From Arcicella sp038230735 (GTDB lineage: Bacteria; Bacteroidota; Bacteroidia; Cytophagales; Spirosomataceae): a DNA stretch of 64,000 bases. The stretch is from contig JBBRMR010000012.1 of assembly GCA_038230735.1 (NCBI GenBank), positions 19,037 to 83,036 on the forward strand. Reading direction: 5' to 3'. Both the position numbers and the translations under genes were made by a program. The notes below the pieces were generated by a model, which saw only the letters and a list, made by a program, of their open reading frames with translations, was not told the origin of the DNA and made no database searches. Numbering within the stretch: the stretch's first letter is position 1; each line of letters begins with the position of its first letter. Below are positions 1 to 8,100 of the stretch, piece after piece.

Positions 1-149
1 GTTAAAATTACGGTAAAACGTACTTCACCAACGCCCATTTCTATATCCTTAATCATATTGAGGGTTATCAAATCCTGTTTCAAGTCAGGTTCTTGAACGG
101 TTGATAACGCCCTAATGATGTCTTCTTTGTCTATTTTTAAATCGCTCAT
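1..149 (-). CDS. mrp: Mrp/ApbC family iron-sulfur carrier ATPase, N-terminal part only
   Basis: Only the first 49 codons are in the window; the gene continues past its left edge. The visible protein begins MSDLKIDKEDIIRALSTVQE and continues with a PDLKQDLITL stretch and MIKDIEMG. This is the MIP18/DUF59-type domain that precedes the P-loop ATPase of Mrp/ApbC proteins, which carry and insert Fe-S clusters. The ATP-binding part is not visible, so a stand-alone MIP18-family protein is the alternative. The ATG at 147-149 is the only sensible start, and a TATCTTTG element on the same strand lies about 65 bp upstream. Confidence 0.75.
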   Translation of the reverse strand, partial: MSDLKIDKEDIIRALSTVQEPDLKQDLITLNMIKDIEMGVGEVRFTVIL

Positions 150-213
150 TTTTCAGTTTACAATTAACAAGTTAGTAATTATTAGTGATTGGATATGGTA
201 ATTAATTGAATTG

Positions 214-221
214 CAAAGATA
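214..221 (-). promoter_or_regulatory. Bacteroidota -7 element for mrp
   Basis: Read on the minus strand this is TATCTTTG, an exact match to the Bacteroidota TAnnTTTG -7 consensus. It would start transcription near position 207, about 58 nt before the mrp ATG. No clear TTTG is seen at the usual 19-bp spacing upstream, so the call rests on the -7 box alone. Confidence 0.45.
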
Positions 222-248
222 CGGCTGAAATTTGTTTGGTGAGTAGGG

Positions 249-291
249 AAAACAAAAAAGGCTCGTGATGATACGAGCCTTTTTTGTTTTA
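249..291. terminator. Bidirectional rho-independent terminator
   Basis: The arms AAAAGGCTCGT and ACGAGCCTTTT flank a short GATGAT loop, with an A-run before and a T-run after. The structure therefore has a U-tract on both strands. It lies downstream of the minus-strand pair at 346-2086 and upstream of mrp, and probably ends transcription of that pair. Confidence 0.85.
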
Positions 292-345
292 TCAGAGCGT
301 GAGTGGTAATCTAATCATTTGTACCGTGACCATCAATGCCTGAAA

Positions 346-894
346 TCATTCTGTGCTTAAACCATACTCAGGGTTAAGAATAATTACATACTTTGAACCT
401 TGGAAAAATCTATAAAATTCGTCCATGGTATGAGCCATCCTTTTAATATTTTTATTCAAAAGAATATTTTCAGTTTTGTCGCAATTAGGAGTACCTGGGG
501 AAGTTCTGAAATAAGGATAGATAAACCAACAATAATCCTTTTTCTTGGTGCCCAAAGGTATTTTCCAACGTCCTTGAGTTGAATTAATATTAAAAATAAT
601 TTGATTAGTTACTTCAGAAGGCAAATTTCCGTTATGCCTTATACTATCAACTTTATTGCTGCCATTAACCCTAAAAAAGAAAATATCCCAACTTGCTTTA
701 CATTCATCGTTTTGAGGAGAGGTAATGCCGCTCCTCAAAACATAATTTATATATTCTGGGCGACCTTTTATATTCATTTCATCCAAGGGTGGAGGAAAGG
801 TGAAAGGTAATTTTGAACCCTGTTGGGAAAAAATACTGGTGCTTAAAAGTAATAATGGGATGAGAAAAATATTTTTAGTCACAGTGTTTCCCAT
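346..894 (-). CDS. Small secreted protein of unknown function, partner of the upstream lipoprotein
   Basis: I do not recognise a named family. The start chosen is the internal Met at 892-894, which places a typical signal peptide (MGNTVTKNIFLIPLLLLSTS, then IFSQQ) at the N-terminus; the longer ORF would add eight residues before it. The mature part of about 155 residues contains VNGSNKVDSIRHNGNLP followed by a TQGRWKIPLG stretch. This order (variable, then K-V-D-S-I, then an x-G-x-W-x-P step) resembles TonB C-terminal-like domains of small Bacteroidota exported proteins, but the match is weak. The start overlaps the end of the upstream lipoprotein gene by about 20 bp, so the two are probably translationally coupled and act together in the envelope. 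Confidence 0.6.
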   Translation of the reverse strand: MGNTVTKNIFLIPLLLLSTSIFSQQGSKLPFTFPPPLDEMNIKGRPEYINYVLRSGITSPQNDECKASWDIFFFRVNGSNKVDSIRHNGNLPSEVTNQIIFNINSTQGRWKIPLGTKKKDYCWFIYPYFRTSPGTPNCDKTENILLNKNIKRMAHTMDEFYRFFQGSKYVIILNPEYGLSTE

Positions 895-2086
895 ATTGAT
901 TATTGAATTGATTTCCATAATTTTTATAACGTTTAACTACAACGTCTTCAATGTTAGTTTTTTCAGACTGTGATAGCACTTGATAGCAACCGCTTGACTG
1001 TAATCCACTCCAAGCCAAAGCTATTGCGTCATCTCGATTTATTGGAAACCAACTTTGTAAAGCATCCGCCATAGGATTAACATAGTCATTTCCCATAATT
1101 TGATGGTCACTCATAGCAGTAGAATTATTCAAATACACATGAAGAATTTCATGGTAAATTACTTTTGCAATGAATTCCTGTGAAGCGTTTGCCAACGCTT
1201 TCATATTTAAGGTTATGATATTACCTTGAGTAGTAGCATTTATCAGTTCATTATCATTCCATTCATCTCTAATTGTAAAATTTTGATTAGCAGATTTATT
1301 AAAATTCTGGAGAATATTCTGTACTTTATTGTCAAAACTTCCATTCACCATTGAACTGAAAGTGCTGTTAAAGCAAGGATAACTTAATTCATTTGTGATT
1401 CTATTATTACTTCCATTGTCTCCACCACCATCTCCTCCCCCTCCTCCATCTGGTTCACACCAACTGTCAAGTAATTCCTCTTGTACACAATTACTCGTTT
1501 GACCAGTATCAGGGTTATAATCACACATAACGAGCCACATTTCATAACATTGTTCCATTACCTTGCCGCTTTTCTTTACATTCTTACCATTTTTTAAAAA
1601 GCCAATATCCACAATTTTCTGAGAAATATTACTTTTAATCAGAACTCCATTTAGGGACTCTACATCAAATACTTTACTACCTTTTTTAGCGTTTTTATCA
1701 TAAACAAATATGTCAATAATTTCGGAGCTTATATTTCCCTTATTATCTTTCAAAATTAAAATTTTTGTTTGTGTTTGTGAAACAGTAAATTCTGTTTGCT
1801 TAAGTCGGTAGCTCTTAATATTCTTATTCTCAAGTGGTATTTCAATTGCTTCTTTATACCCTTGATATTTTACGGAAACGGCTTTATCCCAATCAATCGT
1901 ATTTAGATTAAATCGTTGTTTTTTCTCACGAGCATTTTTACTTGATACAATTTGCTGAGAAAGCCAGTTTCTTGCTTCATTTACAAAAGGTTCATTGCTA
2001 AATGGTTCTTCTTCAATTTTGCAAGAGAATACTCCTGCTAACACGGCAAATATAATAAATGCCGATAGTAGTTTTATTTTTTTCAT
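875..2086 (-). CDS. Lipoprotein with HExxH metallopeptidase-like motif
   Basis: A 403-residue exported lipoprotein: the leader MKKIKLLSAFIIFAVLAGVF ends in a lipobox with SCK as acylation site. Residues 180-215 hold four spaced cysteines (CYEMW, MCDYN, NCVQ, WCEPD). A Gly/Asp-rich linker (GGGGGDGGGDNGSNN) follows. In the C-terminal third lies VIYHEILHVYLN, an HEILH zinc-binding signature inside a helix, as in SprT-like and other gluzincin-type peptidases. The third zinc ligand is not identified. The layout of N-terminal domain, Cys cluster, Gly linker and HExxH domain occurs in uncharacterised Bacteroidota surface proteins. Peptidase activity is inferred from the motif only. The stop overlaps the next gene. 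Confidence 0.7.
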   Translation of the reverse strand: MKKIKLLSAFIIFAVLAGVFSCKIEEEPFSNEPFVNEARNWLSQQIVSSKNAREKKQRFNLNTIDWDKAVSVKYQGYKEAIEIPLENKNIKSYRLKQTEFTVSQTQTKILILKDNKGNISSEIIDIFVYDKNAKKGSKVFDVESLNGVLIKSNISQKIVDIGFLKNGKNVKKSGKVMEQCYEMWLVMCDYNPDTGQTSNCVQEELLDSWCEPDGGGGGDGGGDNGSNNRITNELSYPCFNSTFSSMVNGSFDNKVQNILQNFNKSANQNFTIRDEWNDNELINATTQGNIITLNMKALANASQEFIAKVIYHEILHVYLNNSTAMSDHQIMGNDYVNPMADALQSWFPINRDDAIALAWSGLQSSGCYQVLSQSEKTNIEDVVVKRYKNYGNQFNNQYGKHCD

Positions 2087-2228
2087 AAGTTGTGAATATT
2101 TTGTTTAAATAATAAAATGTGAAAGATTTATTTAAAGCAAATATTCACCATTATCCACAAATCCCTTATCAGTTTTCCAAATAATCGTATCAGAAAAACT
2201 AATAATATTGTTCACTTAATCAATTTTA

Positions 2229-2259
2229 TTTGTTATTTATCCCAAAACCTATATTTTTG
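2229..2259 (+). promoter_or_regulatory. Promoter of the XRE regulator gene
   Basis: TTTG at 2229-2232 and TATTTTTG at 2252-2259 are separated by 19 bp, the expected spacing of the Bacteroidota housekeeping promoter (TTTG-N19-TAnnTTTG). The predicted start is near 2266, about 25 nt before the ATG at 2292. Confidence 0.7.
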
Positions 2260-2291
2260 TATCATAAACTCAATTTAATTATACACTTCAA

Positions 2292-2675
2292 ATGAAAGAT
2301 ACACAAGATTTTTTACGAGATTTACGAAACGAAACGGGACATTCACAAGAATCAATGGCACTCAGCATGGGTAAAAGCCAATCGGCTTATTGGAATTTGG
2401 AAAACGGCAAAAAGAAAATAGACATGGAAGACATCGAAAAAATAGCGAAAGCGACTGGAAAAGACAAAACCGAAGTATTCAAAAAATTGAATGGAATGAC
2501 GATTGAGAACACCATAAATAATGCTCACGATAATCATAATGTAGTAAATATCATCGGGGATGAATGGTGCAAATTATTAATCGAAGAAAAAGATAAACGA
2601 ATTATAGAGAAGGATTCCATCAATCAAGAACAGAAACGATATATTGAATATTTAGAAGTTAAATTGAAAACGTAG
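2292..2675 (+). CDS. XRE-family helix-turn-helix regulator
   Basis: A 127-residue protein. Residues 5-65 form a Cro/CI-type helix-turn-helix: SQESMALSMGKSQSAYWNLE is the turn and recognition helix, followed by GKKKIDMEDIEKIAKATG, the usual helix 4. The C-terminal half, rich in Lys, Glu and Gln (LLIEEKDKRIIEKDSINQEQ), is predicted to be a coiled coil and probably mediates dimerisation. A good promoter precedes it and a terminator overlaps its stop, so it is a one-gene unit. The regulated target is unknown; the divergent lipoprotein gene at 875-2086 is a candidate. Confidence 0.85.
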   Translation: MKDTQDFLRDLRNETGHSQESMALSMGKSQSAYWNLENGKKKIDMEDIEKIAKATGKDKTEVFKKLNGMTIENTINNAHDNHNVVNIIGDEWCKLLIEEKDKRIIEKDSINQEQKRYIEYLEVKLKT

Positions 2676-2702
2676 GGCTTTTGTGAAAGTTCTACGTTTT
2701 TC
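2667..2702 (+). terminator. Rho-independent terminator of the XRE gene
   Basis: AAAACGTAG (2667-2675) pairs perfectly with CTACGTTTT (2692-2700), followed by T-rich sequence. The left arm contains the stop codon of the regulator gene. Confidence 0.7.
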
Positions 2703-2729
2703 TTTGAGTTTCATTTAACCCAAAATACC

Positions 2730-3725
2730 ATGAACACATCAATACCCATTCGCTGGGGAATCCTCGCCTGCGGGGGAATTGCCGAAAAATTTACTGCCGA
2801 TTTAGTTGCCCACGTGGCTGATGGTGTAGTCTATGCCGTAGCCTCACGAGACCTCTCGAAAGCCCAAGATTTTGGCGAACGCCACGGTGCCGAAAAAGCC
2901 TTTGGTAGTTATGAAGAATTAGCGGCTTGTCCAGAAGTTGATGTCATTTATATTGCTACCCCACACGCCTATCATCACGAAAATACCTTAATGTGCTTGG
3001 AAGCGGGCAAAGCCGTTTTGTGTGAAAAAGCCTTCGCCATCAATACGACAATGGTGCAAGAAATGGTGGCAAAATCCAGAGCAAAAAACCTGTTTTTGAT
3101 GGAGGCTATCTGGACAAGATTTCATCCAGCCATTGCCCAAATTCAAGAGATAATTGAGTCGGGGAAAATTGGGAATATTGTCCATATCGTAGCAGATTTT
3201 GGTTTCAAGGCAGATTATAAAGTAGATGGAAGACTTTTTAACCCTGAATTAACGGGTGGTTCACTGTACGATATTGGGATTTATCCTTTGTTTATCAGTA
3301 AATTATTATTGGGAAATCCGCAGGAGATTAAAGCAGTAGCAACGATGGCACCCACTGGCGTAGATATGAATTGTGCCATGTCTTTGACATACCCAAATGG
3401 AGCAACGGCTTCACTTTTTTCAACGGTAATGGCTGATACTGATACAGTTTGCACGATTTACGGAACGAAAGGAAAAATCTTTATACACGGACGTTTTCAT
3501 GAAACAAAGGGCTTTACTTTGACCATCAAAGGCGAAGAACCACAAGTTTTTCTCACAGAAAGATTAGGTTTCGGGTATTCGTATGAAGCAGAAGAAGTGC
3601 AGAAGTGTTTGAGAGAAGGAAAAACCGAAAGTGATAAATTACCTTTGCAATTTAGTTTGGAATTGATGGCATTATTGTGTGAAATCCGTGAGCAAATTGG
3701 GCTGATTTATCCGCAAGAAGTGTAA
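2730..3725 (+). CDS. Gfo/Idh/MocA family NAD(P)-dependent oxidoreductase
   Basis: 331 residues, the normal family length. The N-terminal Rossmann fold starts IRWGILACGGIAEKF (GxGxxA-like nucleotide loop as ACGGIA). DVIYIATPHAYHHENTLMCL and the conserved EKAFA (family EKP motif, here EKA) follow at residues 95-100. The C-terminal half is the family's substrate-binding beta-sheet domain, with GGSLYDIGIYPLF matching the GG-x-x-x-D-x-G motif. The EKAFA and TRFHP signatures are closest to dihydrodiol/xylose dehydrogenases of the DHDH type. The substrate, probably a sugar or diol, cannot be read from sequence. No neighbour clarifies its pathway. Confidence 0.85.
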   Translation: MNTSIPIRWGILACGGIAEKFTADLVAHVADGVVYAVASRDLSKAQDFGERHGAEKAFGSYEELAACPEVDVIYIATPHAYHHENTLMCLEAGKAVLCEKAFAINTTMVQEMVAKSRAKNLFLMEAIWTRFHPAIAQIQEIIESGKIGNIVHIVADFGFKADYKVDGRLFNPELTGGSLYDIGIYPLFISKLLLGNPQEIKAVATMAPTGVDMNCAMSLTYPNGATASLFSTVMADTDTVCTIYGTKGKIFIHGRFHETKGFTLTIKGEEPQVFLTERLGFGYSYEAEEVQKCLREGKTESDKLPLQFSLELMALLCEIREQIGLIYPQEV

Positions 3726-3819
3726 GATCGATAATTGTTTTTCGATGTTCGATTTTCGTAAATTTGGAAATCGTCTGACTATCGTCCATAGCCGTCAGGT
3801 TAAGGTCAAAAATTGTTGG

Positions 3820-3858
3820 AATTGTAGAGACAATGCACTGCCTTGTCTCTACACAATT
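3820..3858. repeat. Palindromic repeat between convergent genes, supplies a stop codon
   Basis: AATTGTAGAGACAA (3820-3833) is complementary to TTGTCTCTACACAATT (3843-3858) with a two-base bulge. GTAGAGACAA-type palindromes are dispersed in many bacterial genomes. The right arm overlaps the minus-strand methyltransferase-like gene and provides its TAG stop (3849-3851). It may also serve as terminator for both convergent genes. Confidence 0.65.
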
Positions 3859-4388
3859 TTACCAAATATAAAAATAAAAATCCCACCACCTTTTCCCACA
3901 ATTTGCACCAAATCAAACCCATTTTCCCCCAGACAATCAATCAATTCCTCTTGCGTAAAAAGCCGTTTTCCACAGCCCTCATGTATCTCGCCTGAGATTT
4001 TAGCCATTTGTTCTTCAATAAATAATTTTCCCAAAGGTTTCAAACACTTTTTTATATCCTGTAAAATTTTATCTACGTATGAAAATTCATGCAAACTGTT
4101 AATAATCAGCATTTTATCAAAAAAATTAACGGGTAAATTAGTTTGATGATGATTACCAATAATGGGAATAAATTGCCCAATGATGGATTTATTTAATAAC
4201 TTTTCATAATATTTTACGCCATAATCTATCTCTTCTTGATTGCAATTCAGTGAATCAATATCCTGTAAATAGAAGGTCAAATTATCTACTTCTGAAGCAA
4301 ACCAAATTTCCCAAACGCCACTACTCGCCCCCACGGAAGCGATGATTTCATGAGGTTTGAATTGGTATGTTTTTAAGGATTTTTGCAT
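3849..4388 (-). CDS. SAM-dependent methyltransferase-like protein
   Basis: 179 residues with a class I methyltransferase pattern. IIASVGASSGVWEIWFA occupies the position of motif I (usually D-x-G-x-G-x-G, here degenerate). LTFYLQDIDSLN follows strand 2, and KMLIINSLHEFSYVDKILQD then KKCLKPLGKLFIEEQMA match motifs II-III, including the KPGG-like turn. The C-terminal GGGIFIFIFGKIV ends at a stop supplied by a palindromic repeat, so the last residues may be shortened from an ancestral form. The substrate is unknown. The gene is divergent from ilvC. The degenerate SAM loop leaves open that it is a catalytically weak paralogue. Confidence 0.6.
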   Translation of the reverse strand: MQKSLKTYQFKPHEIIASVGASSGVWEIWFASEVDNLTFYLQDIDSLNCNQEEIDYGVKYYEKLLNKSIIGQFIPIIGNHHQTNLPVNFFDKMLIINSLHEFSYVDKILQDIKKCLKPLGKLFIEEQMAKISGEIHEGCGKRLFTQEELIDCLGENGFDLVQIVGKGGGIFIFIFGKIV

Positions 4389-4576
4389 GGTATTTGAACT
4401 AAATCAAATATTGGTTAAGTTTCTAAAAATCAAGTTTTTAGTATTATTTTTCAATTAGTATAAAATTATTAGCCATAAAAAGTACCTAAAAATAAAAGTA
4501 ATTTACCATAAACTTTGACATAAAATTAAGAATTTTGTAACATCAAAAAAATGGCTGTCAGTTCAAAAACAAAATC

Positions 4577-6061
4577 ATGGCAAATTATTTCAACTCATTA
4601 CCGCTCAGAGAGCAATTAAATCAATTAGGTGTTTGTGAATTTATGGACGGAAGTTCATTTACAGATGGTGTAAACGCTCTTTTGGGCAAAAAAATCGTAG
4701 TAGTAGGTTGTGGTGCTCAGGGTTTGAACCAAGGCTTAAACCTTCGTGATTCGGGCTTGGATGTTACTTATGCTTTGCGTCAGGAGGCGATTGATGGAAA
4801 ACGTCAGTCTTGGAAAAGTGCTTCTGAAAACAATTTCACCATCGGTACTTACGAACAATTAATTCCAACGGCTGATTTGGTGATTAACCTTACGCCCGAC
4901 AAACAACATACTGCGGTAGTAGCGGCGGTGATGCCTTTGATGAAACAAGGAGCTACGCTTTCGTATTCGCACGGTTTCAATATTGTAGAAGAAGGAACGC
5001 AGGTTCGTAAAGATATTACGGTGATTATGGTGGCTCCAAAATGTCCAGGTTCGGAAGTTCGTGCGGAATATTTGCGTGGATTTGGCGTACCAACCTTGAT
5101 TGCGGTTCACCCAGAAAATGACCCCGAAGGAAAAGGTTGGGCGTATGCAAAAGCGTATTGTGTAGGTACAGGCGGACACCGTGCGGGCGTGTTGAAATCA
5201 TCTTTTGTGGCGGAGGTTAAATCTGATTTAATGGGCGAGCAAACCATTCTTTGCGGTTTATTACAAACGGGTTCAATTCTTTGTTTTGATAAAATGATTG
5301 AGAAAGGAATTGATGCTGGATACGCTTCTAAATTGATTCAGTACGGTTGGGAAACTATTACGGAGGCTTTGAAACAAGGTGGTATCACGGGGATGTTCGA
5401 CCGTTTGTCGAATCCTGCGAAAATCAAGGCGTTTGAAATTTCGGAAGAATTGAAAACTATCATGCGTCCGTTGTTCCAAAAACACCAAGACGACATCATG
5501 AGTGGACATTTTTCTTCAACCATGATGGCTGACTGGGCAAATGATGATAAAAATCTTTTGACTTGGCGAGCGGCAACGGGCGAAACTGCCTTTGAAAAAA
5601 CCCCAGCGGGAGCGGTTAAAATCTCTGACCAAGAGTATTTTGATAACGGTCTTTTGATGGTTGCGATGGTACGTGCGGGTGTTGAATTGGCTTATGAAAC
5701 GATGGTTGAGGCTGGAATTATCGCACAGTCGGCTTATTATGAGTCATTGCACGAAACGCCATTAATTGCCAACACCATTGCTCGTAGAAAATTATACGAA
5801 ATGAACTCAGTAATTTCTGATACGGCTGAATACGGTTGCTACCTTTTCGACCATGCCTGTAAGCCACTTTTGGCAGATTTCATGTCGAAAGTAGAAACTG
5901 ACATCATTGGTAAAAATTATAGTGATGGCAAGGATATGGGCGTTGATAACCGTGCTTTAAATACGGTGAACAAAGCAATTCGTAGTCATTCAATCGAAAT
6001 CGTGGGCGATACACTTCGTCAGGCGATGGGAGCAATGAAAGTGATTAGTACGGTAGCTTAA
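4577..6061 (+). CDS. ilvC: Ketol-acid reductoisomerase, class II (long form)
   Basis: Converts acetolactate and acetohydroxybutyrate to the dihydroxy acids of branched-chain amino acid synthesis, using NADPH and Mg2+. At 494 residues it is the long, enterobacterial-type class II form with a duplicated C-terminal knotted domain. Visible are the nucleotide loop VVGCGAQGLNQGLNLRDSG (residues 41-59), VINLTPDKQH, the catalytic-domain VAPKCPGSEVR, and metal-site segments DLMGEQTILCG and, in the second repeat, AELAYE-like VELAYETMVEAG. It stands alone here rather than beside ilvD/ilvB/ilvN. A MITE-like element lies between it and the convergent susD gene. Confidence 0.97.
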   Translation: MANYFNSLPLREQLNQLGVCEFMDGSSFTDGVNALLGKKIVVVGCGAQGLNQGLNLRDSGLDVTYALRQEAIDGKRQSWKSASENNFTIGTYEQLIPTADLVINLTPDKQHTAVVAAVMPLMKQGATLSYSHGFNIVEEGTQVRKDITVIMVAPKCPGSEVRAEYLRGFGVPTLIAVHPENDPEGKGWAYAKAYCVGTGGHRAGVLKSSFVAEVKSDLMGEQTILCGLLQTGSILCFDKMIEKGIDAGYASKLIQYGWETITEALKQGGITGMFDRLSNPAKIKAFEISEELKTIMRPLFQKHQDDIMSGHFSSTMMADWANDDKNLLTWRAATGETAFEKTPAGAVKISDQEYFDNGLLMVAMVRAGVELAYETMVEAGIIAQSAYYESLHETPLIANTIARRKLYEMNSVISDTAEYGCYLFDHACKPLLADFMSKVETDIIGKNYSDGKDMGVDNRALNTVNKAIRSHSIEIVGDTLRQAMGAMKVISTVA

Positions 6062-6190
6062 TTGGTTGATAGTTATTCGTATTCCGATGTTCGATGTTTA
6101 GGGCTTAACTTCCTAATATCTGATTATCAATATTTTCAAGGTTTTTTTATCCGTTAAAGTTGATGATTTTAAGCCTTCACCAAAAAATAA

Positions 6191-6318
6191 CGGAACTATA
6201 AGCTATTTGGCAAATCGCCTTCCAATATCCATAGCGAGGGGTTTAAACCCCTCGCTATGGATATTGGAAGGCTTTTACACTTAGAATTAATTTTTGTGCC
6301 AAATAGTTTATAGTTCCG
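6191..6318. mobile_element. MITE-like element with perfect 56-bp internal palindrome
   Basis: The ends are 22-bp inverted repeats differing at one base: CGGAACTATAAGCTATTTGG at 6191-6210 (plus CA) and its complement at 6297-6318. Both flanks carry AAAAATAA (6183-6190 and 6319-6326), an apparent 8-bp target duplication, although the sequence is simple. Inside, 6217-6272 is a perfect palindrome with 28-bp arms centred on GTTTAAAC. There is no coding capacity. The TIR plus duplication architecture indicates a non-autonomous element moved by a transposase encoded elsewhere. The palindrome would also act as a terminator between ilvC and susD. Confidence 0.75.
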
Positions 6319-6341
6319 AAAAATAAAGATTAAAAGACCAA

Positions 6342-8090
6342 TTAATACCCCGTATTTTGGCTTAATGTTGGCTTTCCTTCCGCATCTTTGGTAGCGTCAA
6401 TTTGGCGTTGTGGAACTGGAAATAAACCACTGTGATCTTTGAATGCCGCCCCCTTTAGATTAGCTCTTTTGGTACTTTCATACGCCAAATAATTATTCAA
6501 AACTTCTTTGGCAATGCCCCAACGAACCAAATCAAAGAAGCGTTTTCCTTCCATGCCCAATTCTAATCTTCTCTCAAAACGTAGGGCTTTCAAACCAACT
6601 TCTTTATTTGCCCAAGGTGTTTTATAGGTCTGAATCACATAATTAGCGGCTGGTGTTCCGTTGGGTAATTTTACAAAACCGTCTGGATTAGCCGCTCTAC
6701 TTCTTATTTGATTAACCAATTCTCTACCTCTATCCAAATTTCCCAATTCTATTTCCGCTTCGGCAGCCATCAAAATAACCTCCGCAAAACGCATAATACG
6801 CACATTATTGGCAGAAAGTTGTCGGCTTGTCCCCTCAGTTAATGTAGCTTCCTCAGCCTGATAATACACATTTTTCTTGGGTGAATAAGGTCCTCCGTAT
6901 GCTTGGTCACGCATCCAAATTTTGCCAGGATGCAGTCCCCAATCTAAATAAGGAATACCCCTTCGTCCGACAGTCCAGTCCAAGCGTGGGTCAAGCGTGC
7001 CTTGATAAGTGGTAAAAGGAGCAGCACTTTCAATGCCTTGGTCGTTTTTAACTTCTTGGGCATTGGGATTATCCAAAAAGGGTAAACCGTCTTTATCCGT
7101 CTGAAAAGCATTGACCAAATCTTGCGAAGGCACATGATAACCACAACAACCGCCTGGTTCAGTAGGTAATCCACCGTGAGGGAAGTTCAAATTATCTCCC
7201 AAACCGCCATTATAGCCTTTGCCATTATCATTTACCGAATATTGAGCATCTAACACTCCTTCTCCATCTGCACTTGAGCCTTGGGTTGCAATTCTGAAAT
7301 TGTCGTGATATTTCGGTAAAAGACCATATTTTACACCTCTTGTAGTTCTGCCAGTAGCAATAATTACGTCCAGCAAAGCCTTAGCTTCTGCCCATTTTTT
7401 CTGGAAAACATAAATTTTAGCTAAGAAAACACCCGCTCCCCATTTATTAAATCTACCCAATTCAGTAAAAGTTTCGGGCAAATTATCGTAGCCAAATTTT
7501 AAATCAGCTTCCATTTCTTTCCATAAAACCCTTTCGTTGGGTTGTAAAAAATTAGTGGTTTTTTCATCAATCCAAGGTAATCTGCCAAAAACGACTGTGC
7601 CATGGAAATAGTATAATCCCCGCAAAGTACGAGCTTGGGCAATGAGATTTTTGCTTTCAGTTTCGGTAAATGCACTCACTAATGGTGTCATTTTTATAAC
7701 ATCGTTGCAACGGGCAATTCCATCGAAAGTAAACCGCCAACGGTCGTCTAATTTGGTATTATCGGCTGCAATTTCGTAGCGTTCAATGTTACTACGACTA
7801 CCGCCAACGTCTGCCCCTTTTTGGGCATCATCGGAGGTTAAACTGCCAAATACCCAATTTGAGAAGGTATTCACATCTGCCCCAGCACTTGACCCTGTAC
7901 CAATCATTGAGCCATTTAAGCCCGCATAAGCCCCAATTAAAATACCATTGACTCCTGATTTTGTTTTGAGGGCATCTTCACTGAAAACGCCCACGGGTCG
8001 GCGGTCTAAGAAATCTTCTTTGCAACTATTGGTAAAAAGCCCCAAGAAAGCAACCGTTAAAATGAAACTATATTTGTGTATCTTTTTCAT
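6342..8090 (-). CDS. SusD/RagB family nutrient-binding lipoprotein
   Basis: A 582-residue outer-membrane lipoprotein that binds substrate at the cell surface as the lid of the SusC channel. The leader MKKIHKYSFILTVAFLGLFT has a lipobox ending NSCKEDFLDRRPVG; the CxxFLD start is typical of the family. The N-terminal TPR-like half contains LRGLYYFHGTVVFGRLPW (family motif AQARfLRAlyYf...fGdvPl). The C-terminal part has VRIMRFAEVILMAAEAEIEL and LRFERRLELGMEGKRFFDLVRWG, both diagnostic. It lies 10 bp downstream of susC. No glycosidase is adjacent, so the ligand is not evident. Confidence 0.95.
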   Translation of the reverse strand: MKKIHKYSFILTVAFLGLFTNSCKEDFLDRRPVGVFSEDALKTKSGVNGILIGAYAGLNGSMIGTGSSAGADVNTFSNWVFGSLTSDDAQKGADVGGSRSNIERYEIAADNTKLDDRWRFTFDGIARCNDVIKMTPLVSAFTETESKNLIAQARTLRGLYYFHGTVVFGRLPWIDEKTTNFLQPNERVLWKEMEADLKFGYDNLPETFTELGRFNKWGAGVFLAKIYVFQKKWAEAKALLDVIIATGRTTRGVKYGLLPKYHDNFRIATQGSSADGEGVLDAQYSVNDNGKGYNGGLGDNLNFPHGGLPTEPGGCCGYHVPSQDLVNAFQTDKDGLPFLDNPNAQEVKNDQGIESAAPFTTYQGTLDPRLDWTVGRRGIPYLDWGLHPGKIWMRDQAYGGPYSPKKNVYYQAEEATLTEGTSRQLSANNVRIMRFAEVILMAAEAEIELGNLDRGRELVNQIRSRAANPDGFVKLPNGTPAANYVIQTYKTPWANKEVGLKALRFERRLELGMEGKRFFDLVRWGIAKEVLNNYLAYESTKRANLKGAAFKDHSGLFPVPQRQIDATKDAEGKPTLSQNTGY

Positions 8091-8100
8091 GATTTTCTGA

